Below, piece after piece: positions 19,067-29,083 of a stretch of DNA of 29,297 nt. The position numbers and the translations under genes were made by a program. Under the pieces are notes generated by a model. It had not been told where the DNA came from. It was given only the letters and a program-made list of their open reading frames with translations, and made no database searches. Positions within the stretch are counted from its first letter, which is position 1. Each line of letters opens with the position of its first letter. Source of the stretch: Chara braunii (taxonomy: Eukaryota > Streptophyta > Charophyceae > Charales > Characeae); contig BFEA01000957.1 in NCBI GenBank assembly GCA_003427395.1, positions 331,854 through 361,150 of the forward strand. The letters are read 5' to 3'.

Positions 19067-19369
19067 TTACGCCTTATGTAAGCTAGGTATAAAGGGATAA
19101 ATCATTGAAAGATTACAAACTATTATTTGACGAGGTTGACTTTGGGATGGGGAGAGTACTTACCTTTGTGGTTTGGCCTGCATGTGACTGAGTGAGGCTA
19201 CTACTTAATCTGAGTTTCAGTTTAATAGGTAATTGCTTTAGTTGTTCGCCACGTGCTAGAGTTATAAGAGTTAGTTTTGATTTCTGCATATTCTGAGCCG
19301 AGTTTGTTTTTTTTACTTAGTCAAATTCTCACATTTTCTGGGATCTTTTATTGTACTTGATCTTGTATA

Positions 19370-19990
19370 AATATTGGTAAGTCACTTTCTCTACGGGAAG
19401 CACTGCCAAAATTTCTACAAAACCAAGGAGTTAGTCATATTTTATCTTTTTCAGGGTCCAGTTTTTCTGACTTTTTGGCCTAGTGAAAAATTTAGAAAAC
19501 CTCTTTTTGTAAAGGGAGTGATGTCCAAATTTTTGCTTATTCAGGGAGTTAGACAAAATTTGACCTTGAGAAGTCAAAGTCAAAGTCATTTCAAATTCTG
19601 AACTTAGCTTTGTATAAATTTTTGGTAAGATACTTTCTCTACGGGAAACGTTGCCGAAATTTCTGCAAATATAAAGAGTTAGTCAAAATGTGACTTTTCA
19701 AAATTCAACTTGTCTGATTTATATAAATGGCTTAGTAAAAATCTGGGAAGTCTCCTTTTCTAAAGGGAATGCTGCCCAGTTTTTTGTTAATTCAAGGAGT
19801 TAGACAAAATTGGACTTTTGAAAGTTAAAGACTATTACGTTTTCATATTCGGGCTGATATAAATTATAGACAGACACTTCTCATACGGGAAGCGCTGCCG
19901 AAATTTTCTTAGTTTAAAGGAGTTAGATTATATTTTTGACAGGTGGCAATCCTAGAGAATCCACTTTGTATAGAGGAGATCCTGCCAGGG
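19370..19990 (+). repeat. GCTGCCGAAATTT foldback array (copy A)
   Basis: About six units of 110-130 bp contain ACTTTCTCTACGGGAAGCGC followed by a form of GCTGCCGAAATTT and AAGGAGTTAGACAAAATTTG. The sequence before each loop pairs with the sequence after it. AAAAATTTAGA (19486-19496) pairs with TCCAAATTTTT (19524-19534), 10 of 11. AAAAA-T-CTGGG (19737-19747) pairs with CCCAGTTTTT (19775-19784) except for one bulge. Related units lie at 26335-26960 and the same arm occurs at 6551-6661. Confidence 0.6.
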
Positions 19991-20852
19991 TCTACCTTTC
20001 TTTTGATACTTGCTTAGAGCTAGACTTAGGCTTAGTTAATTAGGATAATTTGAGTGAGATCGTGATATGGGGATTATTCTCCATGAACTTATAGATTTAG
20101 CTTGGGGACTGACATGTCTTGTCTTACTGGTCTTCTTGATCGATGGATTCAGGATTTGGGCTAGATACAGCTTGATCCTATGATGATCATCTTCTGTTAT
20201 CATTGATAACAGGTCGGTTTACGATTTGACTTCAATCTACTCTTGTCACTCAACCTAAAGGCTTTAGCCCTGTGGTTTGATCTGTTTCATTGTGTTGTTA
20301 CCCGAACTTTATTGAATGGTCATTTAACAAAGGTACTGAGTATTTTATTGCTGGAAGGGTACGCTAAGAGTGAGGTTTGTATGGCTAAAGGCAAGGGGTG
20401 TGAGTGCAGAGAATGGTTGAAGTTGACCCCGTGTAGTGCATGGACTTTTGGTTGAATCTTTGATGTGATTGCATGTATGTTTGATGATTCGGATTTTGAA
20501 TTCGACTGCCTGCGCTCACATACGTATATATTTGGCTGAGAGGAGGTCCACTGTGACTGTGAGAAGTGATCGTCTTGTAGTAATAACCCTCTCTATATAT
20601 GTGAACACATATGTCTTGAGTGTTTCGTGCGGCCTACTATAACCGCGCGCAAAGGTTAAACTGATTATGTTTTTTCGAGAGAAAGGGGACATCCCCTTTT
20701 ATCCTTTGCTTTTTAAAGTTTCTATGATTGGACGTTGTAGTCCGTGGCAGCCGTCAAAGTCAAACCCCTTGATTTATTTTCAGGCCCTAGATGATGGAGC
20801 TGGTCTTCAGGGCCATAAGAGACGATTGTCACCATAGGTATGAACCTCTGTA

Positions 20853-21020
20853 CCACCCACTCTCCGCAGGGTGCAGAAGAGGGTGTGGTTTTCAACCGCA
20901 CTTGGCGGTTGTCCAGTGTCAAGAGATTAACCCTCAAGGCGCGTGTCAGCGGACACTTGAGTGTCGAACGCGACCCTCGAGATTAACGAGGATTGCATGA
21001 GTATGGGTACTACATAGTAC
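20853..21020 (+). repeat. palindrome-rich terminal block (copy A)
   Basis: Consecutive foldbacks: CCACCCACTCT/AGAGGGTGTGG (20853-20888, imperfect), AACCGC/GCGGTT (20894-20910), CTCAA..GTGTC with GACAC-TTGAG (20933-20961) and GTACTA-CA-TAGTAC (21007-21020). The block is well conserved in copy B (about 27845-28006), where the third foldback centre has become the perfect palindrome GTGTCAGCTGACAC (27930-27943). Confidence 0.6.
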
Positions 21021-21724
21021 GCCATCATTACGACCGCTTGCGTACGCTTGCATTGCGAGTCGATATGAGTTAGCCCTGCGCCCGCGCGGTTTTATACTAA
21101 GTCTCGCGCGCGACGCCTATCCGATTTCCGCATCGGAAAGTTATGGGATGGCTACTAAGGGACTATGAGTGTTGTCGCGTTGTTTGTTCAGTGTCGTTCT
21201 GTATATGTATATGTACGTGTATATATGAGTTTTATTTTTATGTTCTTTAGAGTGGTGTGCGAGTGGTGTGTGGGATGCGTTCTAGTAGTTGGACCACGCT
21301 TGGGACTTCAGCCCCCCAAGATGTCGGTTCGCGTGCGGGTCCGATAGAGGCGTATTACCCCACGTACCCCCTATGCTACAGCGAACGAGAAACGCCCTCG
21401 GTTGGTCCACCTCTGCGATTGCAACTGATCAAACATCATATTGTGGATTGGTAGCTCGGCGGGGATACGCCCACCGAAAGGAGGTGACAGCTCCCGTAAG
21501 GTGGAGGTAAGTCGTGCCTCGCGTAGGCCCTATCCTGTCGTAGGGGCTCGCGGGAGGTATGGCTGGCACACTCGGTCGGAGTGGCTTGTGGAAGCTCCAT
21601 GTGTATTCACGACGAGGATATAGACCAACTCCTGTATGACGCGGCCGGGAGGGTCCCTCGTTGCCTTGTGTGGTGCCGGACCGATGCGCTCGGCATGTCG
21701 TGGTTGCCGACCAAGTTCTTACCT

Positions 21725-22030
21725 CTGATTAGACTAGGATTAAAAGGATTTTGTCGCCTGATTGGTGTGCTTGATCGTGATTAGAGTGTACGTACGGGAG
21801 GCGATTGCGACGGCGAGATGCAACGATAGTGAGTTAAGTTGGTGAGGTCAGAGGGTGACCGGGTAGCATTTGGCGAACCCGCACATGCAGCAGTAACCGT
21901 TTATATGGTTACCACTAGTACCAAACCAGCCTTGGGCCTAGCACTATTGGTTACGGTATCGGACTTTCATTCGGGGAGATTCAGGGATCGAGACCGACAA
22001 GCAACAACATGGGAGCAGCGTGAAAGAACC
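21725..22030 (+). repeat. dispersed repeat with tRNA-Glu-like core, copy 2
   Basis: Aligns with 5710-6005. The core TAGCACTATTGG (box A-like, 21939-21950), GGTTACGGTATCGG, ACTTTCATT (anticodon-loop-like with TTC) and GGATCGAGACC (box B-like, 21985-21995) follows the layout of a tRNA-Glu gene. It is not a functional tRNA: the acceptor stem is missing and box B is altered. A SINE head or SINE-derived module is the likely identity. It lies immediately after the homologous end of macro-repeat A. Confidence 0.55.
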
Positions 22031-22899
22031 GTGGGGTTGTGGGTCTTGCGTGGCTGTTCCCCTTGGTTTTGCCGCCTCGGTGTCAAAGTGGTACCAGTGG
22101 CTTGCTTTTTCCTCCCCTCGCGTTGTGGTTTTTACTTCATTGTTATTATTGATAATTTTTTATTTTATTAACCTTTTTCGGGCAGGGCGTGACACCAGTT
22201 TTTTTAAGAGTCACCCGATCCCCCACGTGTTCAGGATGTTGGGGAGAATCCTCTACCCCGTCGTCCCAGGGCGCGGACTGAGGAGTTCAACGTGCATGCG
22301 AGTCGGTGATCTGACCTATGAGGCAGAAAGAACCTCAGTGGCAGGGACCTGCGAAAGCACCGCCCACCAGCCGCGAGTCTACAGAGAGAGGTTTGAGTAT
22401 GGTCATGCCCCCTGGGACCTGAAAGGGTGGTAAGCCCCCTAGGCGTAGTGGGATGGGCGCGCCAGGGCGAAGGCCGCAGATTGCAGCGGCTAGACACGTG
22501 AAACCCGCCCCTACTTAGGTATCGAAAGTTTTTATTTGGATGTTTGTTGCTACCACCGAGACCCGCACTGGGACCCGCCTCACGCTACAGGTTTTGCAGC
22601 TAGTCTGCGCCCTCCCATTCGTCGCAGTGTCGAGGAAGCCGCAACAGCCAAGCGGGGGGAAGACATGCGTTGCAGCGCTATCCGTTCGGTCGGGGTTGAT
22701 GGGCAGCTGAGTTGTTAGACATTCCTTGGCGGATTTCGACTTCCATGACCGCTGACCCGCTGCCTATATCAAGCAATACCCGCTGGGGTGGTTGGGTTAG
22801 TGCGTAGTTTAGCATCGAGTCGTAGTATGAAGGCTGCCAGAGGGGAATGAACCAGGGCGTTGAGTCACGCCATTCTACAGTGAGGAGGAAGACTGCGTG
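22031..22899. other. unassigned spacer between macro-repeat copies
   Basis: No gene is supported. Open frames such as 22020-22433 have no recognisable domain and lie across an AT-rich stretch (about 22135-22185) followed by GC-rich sequence. Either a linker or part of the macro-repeat period that is not represented after copy B. Confidence 0.5.
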
Positions 22900-22952
22900 A
22901 CACCTAAGAGATGGCAGAAGATAGTTATGGCAGGAAGGGGGGAAATGATACC

Positions 22953-23680
22953 TCGCTCAATTCTTAATAGAATCGGGCGAGAAAACATATTAACCGATTT
23001 TTTTTTACCATTGCGAGTTGAATGGGAGCGTCGGTTTGGTCTGTGAATCATTGGTTTTGGTGCTACAAAGGCGATAGGTTGCGCTGAGCAGTGGAGGAGA
23101 CAAGAAAAAGAAAAGGAGAGAGTATATAGCACAACCGATTGTGAACAGAATCGGTTGAATGAAGAACAAGAATAGGGGTTTTTCATTGATGCGAATACGA
23201 TTTCAGTGTTAGTTTTGATAATAAGTTAGTAAGTTAGGAGTGAGTAGAGGGAAAAGTCTGCACAGAGGTAGCATGAAGGAAGTTATGGCAAAAGCGAAGT
23301 TTGTATAAATTGTTCGTTTCTTGATGAGAACGAACAAATGAAGATGCGATGTCAGGGTTTTAAAAGCGGGTGAGTGCGTTGGTGAAGGCATTTTTGAAGG
23401 AGGGGTGACATTTTTTTACGATACGGCATGTGCGTGTAGGAGAAACGAGAGTGAGTGAGGGAGAGGGTCGTTTTCGCCCGTTTCTTGGCGGAATCGATCG
23501 ATTCAAAAAACTACGGGAAGGTTTTCGGTCATTGCGAGTGCAATGACGGTGTTGGTTTTGGTAATGGGCTAACTTTTGGGCTGGTCTGAGAGAGAAAAGT
23601 TGCGTACGAGAGAGGGAAAATTTAAAACGACGGATGTATCAGGCCCGACTCCTACGACAAATTCATTTTCATTTTGCGCA
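22953..23680 (+). repeat. hairpin array B, units of about 165-180 bp
   Basis: In-register foldbacks are TCGCTCAATTCT/AGAATCGGGCGA (22953-22980, two imperfect pairs), CAACCGATT/AATCGGTTG (23132-23157, perfect) and TTGTTCGTT/AACGAACAA (23310-23337, perfect). Decayed ones lie near 23475 and 23645. Spacings are 179, 178, 165 and 170 bp. Between them recurs a block like TTTTTCATTGATGCGA and GTGTTAGTTTTG, as in array A. Confidence 0.65.
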
Positions 23681-24870
23681 TTCGGTGAATGCAGGAGGCG
23701 AGGTTGCTGTTGCTGATTGGGACCTTTAGCGCATTTACCTGCACAACCAGAATCCTCATCTTGATGGTTATCTCAATCGTACTAGTCGTCGTATCTCAAC
23801 CGACCGTCATCAGTTTGTGTGAAGTACGCGCAGATGTCCAGGTTCGTCATGTATGTTAGGGTTGTGTGAGTCTGGCCCGATAGTCAAGCCAGGTGCAAAG
23901 AAAGAGGGAGGTTGGAATACTATAAACAAAAGATCGACTTTCAGTTGGCATGCCTAGGGAGTTTGTTGTTTACCGGGGTAGTTGTGGATGCGGTTCCTCC
24001 AGCTAGTTGTTTTTCTCCCCGTCTGTTGCCTACTATAACCTTGGACGAACCTGACCGGGGGATAAGAAGAGCTCGTATGTAAGGGATAACTGAAGGTGAG
24101 AAGATCGAGGTTGAGAAAGAGAAGGGAGAAGGAACGAACTCAGTTAGTGCGGGCATAGCAGTGGATTGACAAATTGAGAGTTCTTTCTTGATTCCATGGT
24201 AGGTGGTACATGGTCGTTCTTGGTTGGTTGGGTGACTTGTATTTTCGAACATAGCAAGGCTCCATGGTTGCTGCTCTCGAAAATCGGGTATTATCACGAT
24301 TGTGACGTGTTAGGAATCCACGCTGCAACTGCTAGAAACGAGTGTTGCTACTATATTGGAAAGTTATTTGTTGCGACAGTCAGCATTCTGGTTTTGTCTG
24401 CGCTTACACAACAACGGTGTCGTTGCGTTGTTGTTGTCGAGACACAGTGTGACGGTGTCGAGCTCAAGACTGTTGTGCTTGTTTCAGCAGAGTAACTGCT
24501 TCCTCTATAAGTATTGTCGGTTCCTCTGTTAACATAGTTGTTTATGGTACTTGTGCTGCTACTCTGGCAGTCGGGGAGGAGAGCCCTAAACCGTTTTTTT
24601 TTTTTTTTGCGGTGTTGGGGCACAATATCTTTGGTGTTTAAGCAGTACTACAATGCCTTGCTGCTGTGTGCCTTGTTGTCGTGCCTTGGTTGCCGATGCA
24701 CACGGTTCGTTGAAAACATCAAGCACCGTGTATTGCTAGGCATGTTGGTCTGTGGCTGTCAGATGAAACAAAAAGGGGGTGCTATATTCAAAGTACGGCT
24801 CTTCTAGATTGCATAACTGTGGTGTGGTCAAGGAGAGTGGCGCCACGATTTGAGAAGGGGGTCATTGTTG
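23681..24870. other. unassigned part of macro-repeat B
   Basis: No gene is supported. Several short open frames exist on both strands without domains. A run of 15 T lies at 24594-24608. Homology with copy A resumes near 24860 (AAGGGGGTCATTG against AAGGGGCATTGC near 17609). Confidence 0.5.
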
Positions 24871-25439
24871 TGAATTGGGAGGTCGCCGGGACGTCAACAA
24901 CTAAAGGTTTAACTTCAGTTGACCAAGTTGTTGTGCACTCTGGCCACCATTGTGGGGCCCTCAGGCGCGTCAAGGAATCAATGTCATCTCACGCGAGTCT
25001 GAGTGCATCATCATTGGATCTGAGATACTCAAACCTTTCTCCTTTTGCCCTTCTTACTCTAAGTCTAATTTGTTGGCTCTGAGAGGAAGGCGGCAGGCGG
25101 GATTGTAACTCGTAATCCATGCAAAAACCTTTGTGGGAGGTTGCCCCACCGATTGTGGGAGCTCTGTCGGAACCTAGGCGAGGTTCTGGAGGAAGGGAAC
25201 TATCAGGTATACCTTCCCCTGCCTATATGGACCCACTATATCCATATTTGACTATCTCCTTTTAGTCTGTCTATTGTATGCATGTATTCCCTTATGAATT
25301 TGTTTCTTTTCGGGACTCGATCAGACTGAATGGAATGAATGTATACATAAAAATCAAGTTATTTTCACTTTGATTGAAATCAGACTAAGGGATTAAATGG
25401 GGGAAGGTGGGAGGAAAACAGTTTTGCATGTGATTCACC

Positions 25440-26050
25440 AGGTCAACCAATGACTAAAATTATTTTTAAGCTGAATGGTCAAGGACTATGCTTATTTGAC
25501 TGTTTTTTAAAGAGTAGACATAAATTAAATGGTCTGGTTGCTGTGTTTATCTCTGAGGGTTTGTTTGACTAATCTTCGAGACCAAGCATTGTTGTTTAAG
25601 CTAAATGACTTGGTCTATCTCTTTCTTTTGAGGTTTCTGACTTAGGTTGAGTTGAAAGACTCAACCTCATGCTTTGAGTGGTTTGAGATTAATTAAATAT
25701 TGTTTTTAAGCTAAATGGTTCAATTCCTTGTTTATTTTCAGGAAGGATTTTGGATGGAAGGCTAAGCATTGTTTTTAAGCTAAATGGTTTAGCCTGAGAC
25801 CACTCACATAAGCAAACTGAGTATAAATTGGAAGTATTTTTACTTATATTTGCATGTGAACTGACAGTTGGGCATTGTTTCTAAGTTGAATGGTTCAGCG
25901 TCAAACCAATATCACTAAAAAGAAAAAAAAGAAAAAAACAAGTATAATTAGAAATACTTGAGAGAAGTTGAGCATTATTTTGTTGTACAACGTGTTCATG
26001 TATAATTCTAAGGCATGTTAGACATTGTTTCTAAGTTGAATCGTCTAACG
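25440..26050 (+). repeat. foldback array with constant loop, variable stems (copy B)
   Basis: The loop core here is close to CATTGTTTTTAAGCTAAATGG. Paired arms include AGACCAAG/CTTGGTCT (25579-25616, 8 bp perfect), AGGCTAA/TTAGCCT (25759-25795, perfect) and GTTAGAC/GTCTAAC (26017-26049, perfect, extended by GGCATG and CCATGC). A separate tight hairpin AGGTTGAGT/ACTCAACCT lies at 25644-25667. Unit order matches 18206-19066 in copy A. Confidence 0.7.
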
Positions 26051-26334
26051 CCATGCTATATGTAAGTTGGGTATAAGGGATAAATAATCTGAAAGTTTCA
26101 TTAACTATCCTATGAGGAAATGACTTGGGATTTTGTGAGAGTACTTACCTATTGTGGTATTGACCTGCATTTGGATGAATGAGAGTTTTACTTAGTCTGA
26201 GTTTCAGTTTAATATGTCGTTGTTTTAAATGCTCGTCACATGGTAGAGCTATAGAAGTTCGTTCAATTCCTGCATTTTTTGTTGAAGTCAATTCTTGCAT
26301 TTTCTGGGATCATTTATTTTACTTGGTTTTCTGT

Positions 26335-26960
26335 AAATTTTGGAAAGCTACTTTCTTTACGGGAAGGATTGCCGAAATTTCTACAAAACCAAAGAGTTGG
26401 TTAAATTTTGGCTTTTTAAAGTTCAACGTTTGTCTAAGTTTATATCTGGCTTAATGAAAATCTAGAAAGTTTTTTTTTTTTATTAGAAGTGCTGCCAAAA
26501 TTTTTACTAATTAAGGGAGTTAGACAAAATTTAACTTTGAGAAGTCAAAATTATTTTAAATTCTATATTTTTAGCTTTGTATAAATTTTGAAAGTTACTT
26601 TTTCTAAAGGAAGCGCTGCCGAAATTTTTACAAATTTAAGGAGTTCGTTAAATTTTATCTTAGCATGAACTCAAGTCTTACTTTAAGTTCTAATTTGATT
26701 TAGTATAAATTTAAGAAGTCCACTTCTCTAAATGAGATGCTGCCCAAATTTTTGCTAATTCAGGGAGTTTGATCAAATTTGATTTTATAACGTTAGGGAT
26801 TATTTTAATTTTCATATTTGAACAAGTATATCTTCTGAAAAGACACTTTTCCCATAGAAAATGCTGTCAATTTTTTTTTAATTTAGAGGAGTTAAATTAT
26901 ATTATGATAGGAAAGATTATGGCGATCCACCCTGCATAGGGGAAATGTTGTCAAAGGTCT
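26335..26960 (+). repeat. GCTGCCGAAATTT foldback array (copy B)
   Basis: Diverged counterpart of 19370-19990 with about six units carrying TACTTTCTTTACGGGAAGG-like loops, then GCTGCC(G/C)AAATTTTT and AAGGAGTTAGAC-like blocks. Arms are AT-rich and partly decayed, for example GTATAAATTTTG with CGAAATTTTTAC (about 26578-26634). Right after it GTCTACC/GGTAGAC (about 26956-26992) forms a perfect 7-bp stem. Confidence 0.55.
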
Positions 26961-27571
26961 ACCTTTCTTTGGACACCCGCTTAGAGGTAGACTTGAATTT
27001 CGTTATGAAGAGGATTTGAGTGAAGCATGATACGAAGATTATTATCCATACACTTATAAGTTTAGTTTGGGGATTGATTTGTCTTGTATTACAGATCCTC
27101 TTGATGGTTTCGATTCAAGATTTGACTGGATTCACCTTGATCCTACGAGGATCATCTTCTGTTATCACTTATAATAGATCGGTTGCCGATTCATCAGTTT
27201 ACGACTCAACTCTAATTCACTTTCGCCACTCAACCTAAAGGCTTTAGCCCCTGCGATTTGAGTTGTTTTGTTGGGTTTTCACCCGAACTTTATTGAATGA
27301 CCATTTAATAAAGATATTGAGTATTTTATTATGGAAGGTTTGACAAAGGTTGGGGTTTGTGTGGCTAAAGTGAGGGGTATGAGCGCAGAGAGTGGTTGAA
27401 GTTGACCCTGTGTAGTGTGTGGACTTTTGGTTGAATCTTTGATGTGATTGCATGTATGTTCGTGGTTCGAATTATGGGTTTGACTGTCTGCAGTCACATA
27501 TATATGGTTGATGGGAGTTTCACCGTGATTGTGAGAAGTGATCGTCTCATATTTATAATCCCTTATATATG

Positions 27572-27581
27572 TCTCTCTCTC

Positions 27582-27614
<33 letters not shown>
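27572..27614 (+). repeat. (CT)n(AT)n microsatellite
   Basis: A short CT run followed by about 15 AT dinucleotides. It is a local expansion of TCTCTATATATG found at the homologous place in copy A (about 20589), and so arose after the two copies separated. Confidence 0.9.
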
Positions 27615-28736
27615 TGAGTGTTTGCAAGAACTACAGTGACCGTGCGTAAGGGTTGAACGGATTATGTATTGAGAAAAAAAAAAGATTCTCTTTTTACTTT
27701 TTGTTTTTTATATTTATTTTAGTTGGACGTTGAAGTCTGTGGCAGTTGTCAAAGTCAAACTCCTTAACTTATTTCATGATCCTAAATGATGAAGCTCGTC
27801 TCCAAGGCGATAAAACTTGATTGCAACAACATGACAGAACTTGTGCACCACCCACTCTCCGCAGGATGTTGAAGAGGGTGTGGTTCTCAACCATTTTGGC
27901 GGTTGTCTAACGTTAACCCCTCAAGGCGTGTGTCAGCTGACACTTGAGTATCAAACGTGACCCTCAAGACAACCGAGGGTCATGCGATTATGGGTACTAC
28001 ATAGTACTCCATCGTTGCGACTGCTTGTGTATGTTTGCATAACTAGCCGATATGAGAGAACCCTACGTCCGCGCGGTTTTATCTTAAGTCTTGCATGTGA
28101 CGCCTAACCGATTATGTGTTGACATATATTATGGAATGGATGCTAAAGGGACTGTGAGTGTTTTGTTCTGTGTGAGTGATCTGACTTTTTGATTTGGTGT
28201 GGTGTAATGCGTGGTAAGAAGGATGCGTCCTAGTCGACCAACGACGAGTCGTGCTTGGGACTTCAGTCCCCTAATGTGTCGGTTCGCGTACGGGTTCGAT
28301 AGAGGCGTGGGACTGCGTGTACCCCCTATGCTACAGTGTACGAGAAACACCCTCGGTTGGGCCACCTCTGCGATTGCAACGGATCAACTTTCATACGTGG
28401 TTTGGTAGCTCTGCGGGGATACGTCCACCTAAGGGATAGTGACAACTCCCGCAGGTGGAGGTAAGTTGTACCTCGCATGGCCCTATCCTTTCGTAAGGGT
28501 TCGTGAGAGGTATGGCTGCCACACTCGGTCGAAGCGGTGACGGAAGCTCCATTTGCACCACGATAAGAGAAAGGACAAAGTTCTGCCACAAATCCTGCGT
28601 GACACGGCCGGAGGGTCCCCCAGCGGGACCCATGCGCTCGACGGTGACGACTAACGAACGACAAACCAACAAGCACGGCACTACGATTGAACAACCGGCA
28701 ACGTACACAAGCGGTTAAACGGGTAGCTGAAAATTC

Positions 28737-29083
28737 AGGAATGAAAATTCTGAAGTGATAGTTTCGGGCATTCTTAAAATCCCGAATGGTCCTGAAGTGG
28801 TGAAAGGTCCGAAGACCCTGAAAACCACCTGTTTAGGCAAGCTGCATCATGAAGTGGTAAAGTGAGAGTTCTGAGCAGTCTGAAAATCCTGAATGGTCAT
28901 GAAGTGGTGAAAGATCCGAAGACCCTGAAAACCACTTGTTTAGGCAGGCTGCATCCTGAAGTGGTGAAGGGTGTCCTGAAGTGGTGAAAGGTCCGAAGAT
29001 CCTGAAAACCACATGTTTAGGCAGGCTGCATCCTGAAGTGGTGAAGGATGTCTTGAAGTGGTGAAGGGTGTCTTGAAGTGGTG
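28737..29083 (+). repeat. hairpin minisatellite
   Basis: Composite repeats are built from TGAAGTGGTGAA(A/G)G, GTCCGAAGACCCTGAAAACC and TGTTTAGGCAGGCTGCATC, with irregular duplication of short modules. Each full unit folds on itself: GTGGT-gaaa-GGTC-cgaa-GACC-ctgaaa-ACCAC at 28797-28828, with slightly decayed copies at 28904-28935 and 28981-29012. It stops immediately before the ATG at 29084. Confidence 0.8.

Larger units (their letters stand above)
15700..21720 (+). repeat. macro-repeat copy A (non-coding)
   Basis: This stretch aligns in the same orientation and order with 22900-28660, offset by about 7.17 kb at the 5' hairpin arrays, 7.25 kb near 17900 and about 6.97 kb near 20250-21300. 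Shared landmarks include GGGGCCCTCA(A/G)GCGC (about 17706 and 24955), CGGGATTG(C/T)AAC, GAGAGTACTTACC, CTCAACCTAAAGGCTTTAGCCC (as two parts), TACTACATAGTAC, CGCGCGGTTTTAT, CTTGGGACTTCAG and AGGTGGAGGTAAGT. No protein domain was found. Internal arrays and terminal palindromes are listed separately. Confidence 0.75.
22900..28660 (+). repeat. macro-repeat copy B (non-coding)
   Basis: Diverged direct copy of 15700-21720 with the same order of sub-arrays. It is more AT-rich than copy A in the arrays and about 250 bp shorter in the 25440-26050 array. Homology ends near 28660; the following sequence is unrelated to what follows copy A. No coding content was recognised. Confidence 0.75.

Noticed and set aside
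21939-21995. Functional tRNA-Glu gene
   Set aside because: There is no pairing acceptor stem, box B is altered and no terminator-like T run follows at the right place; it reads as a SINE-type relic.
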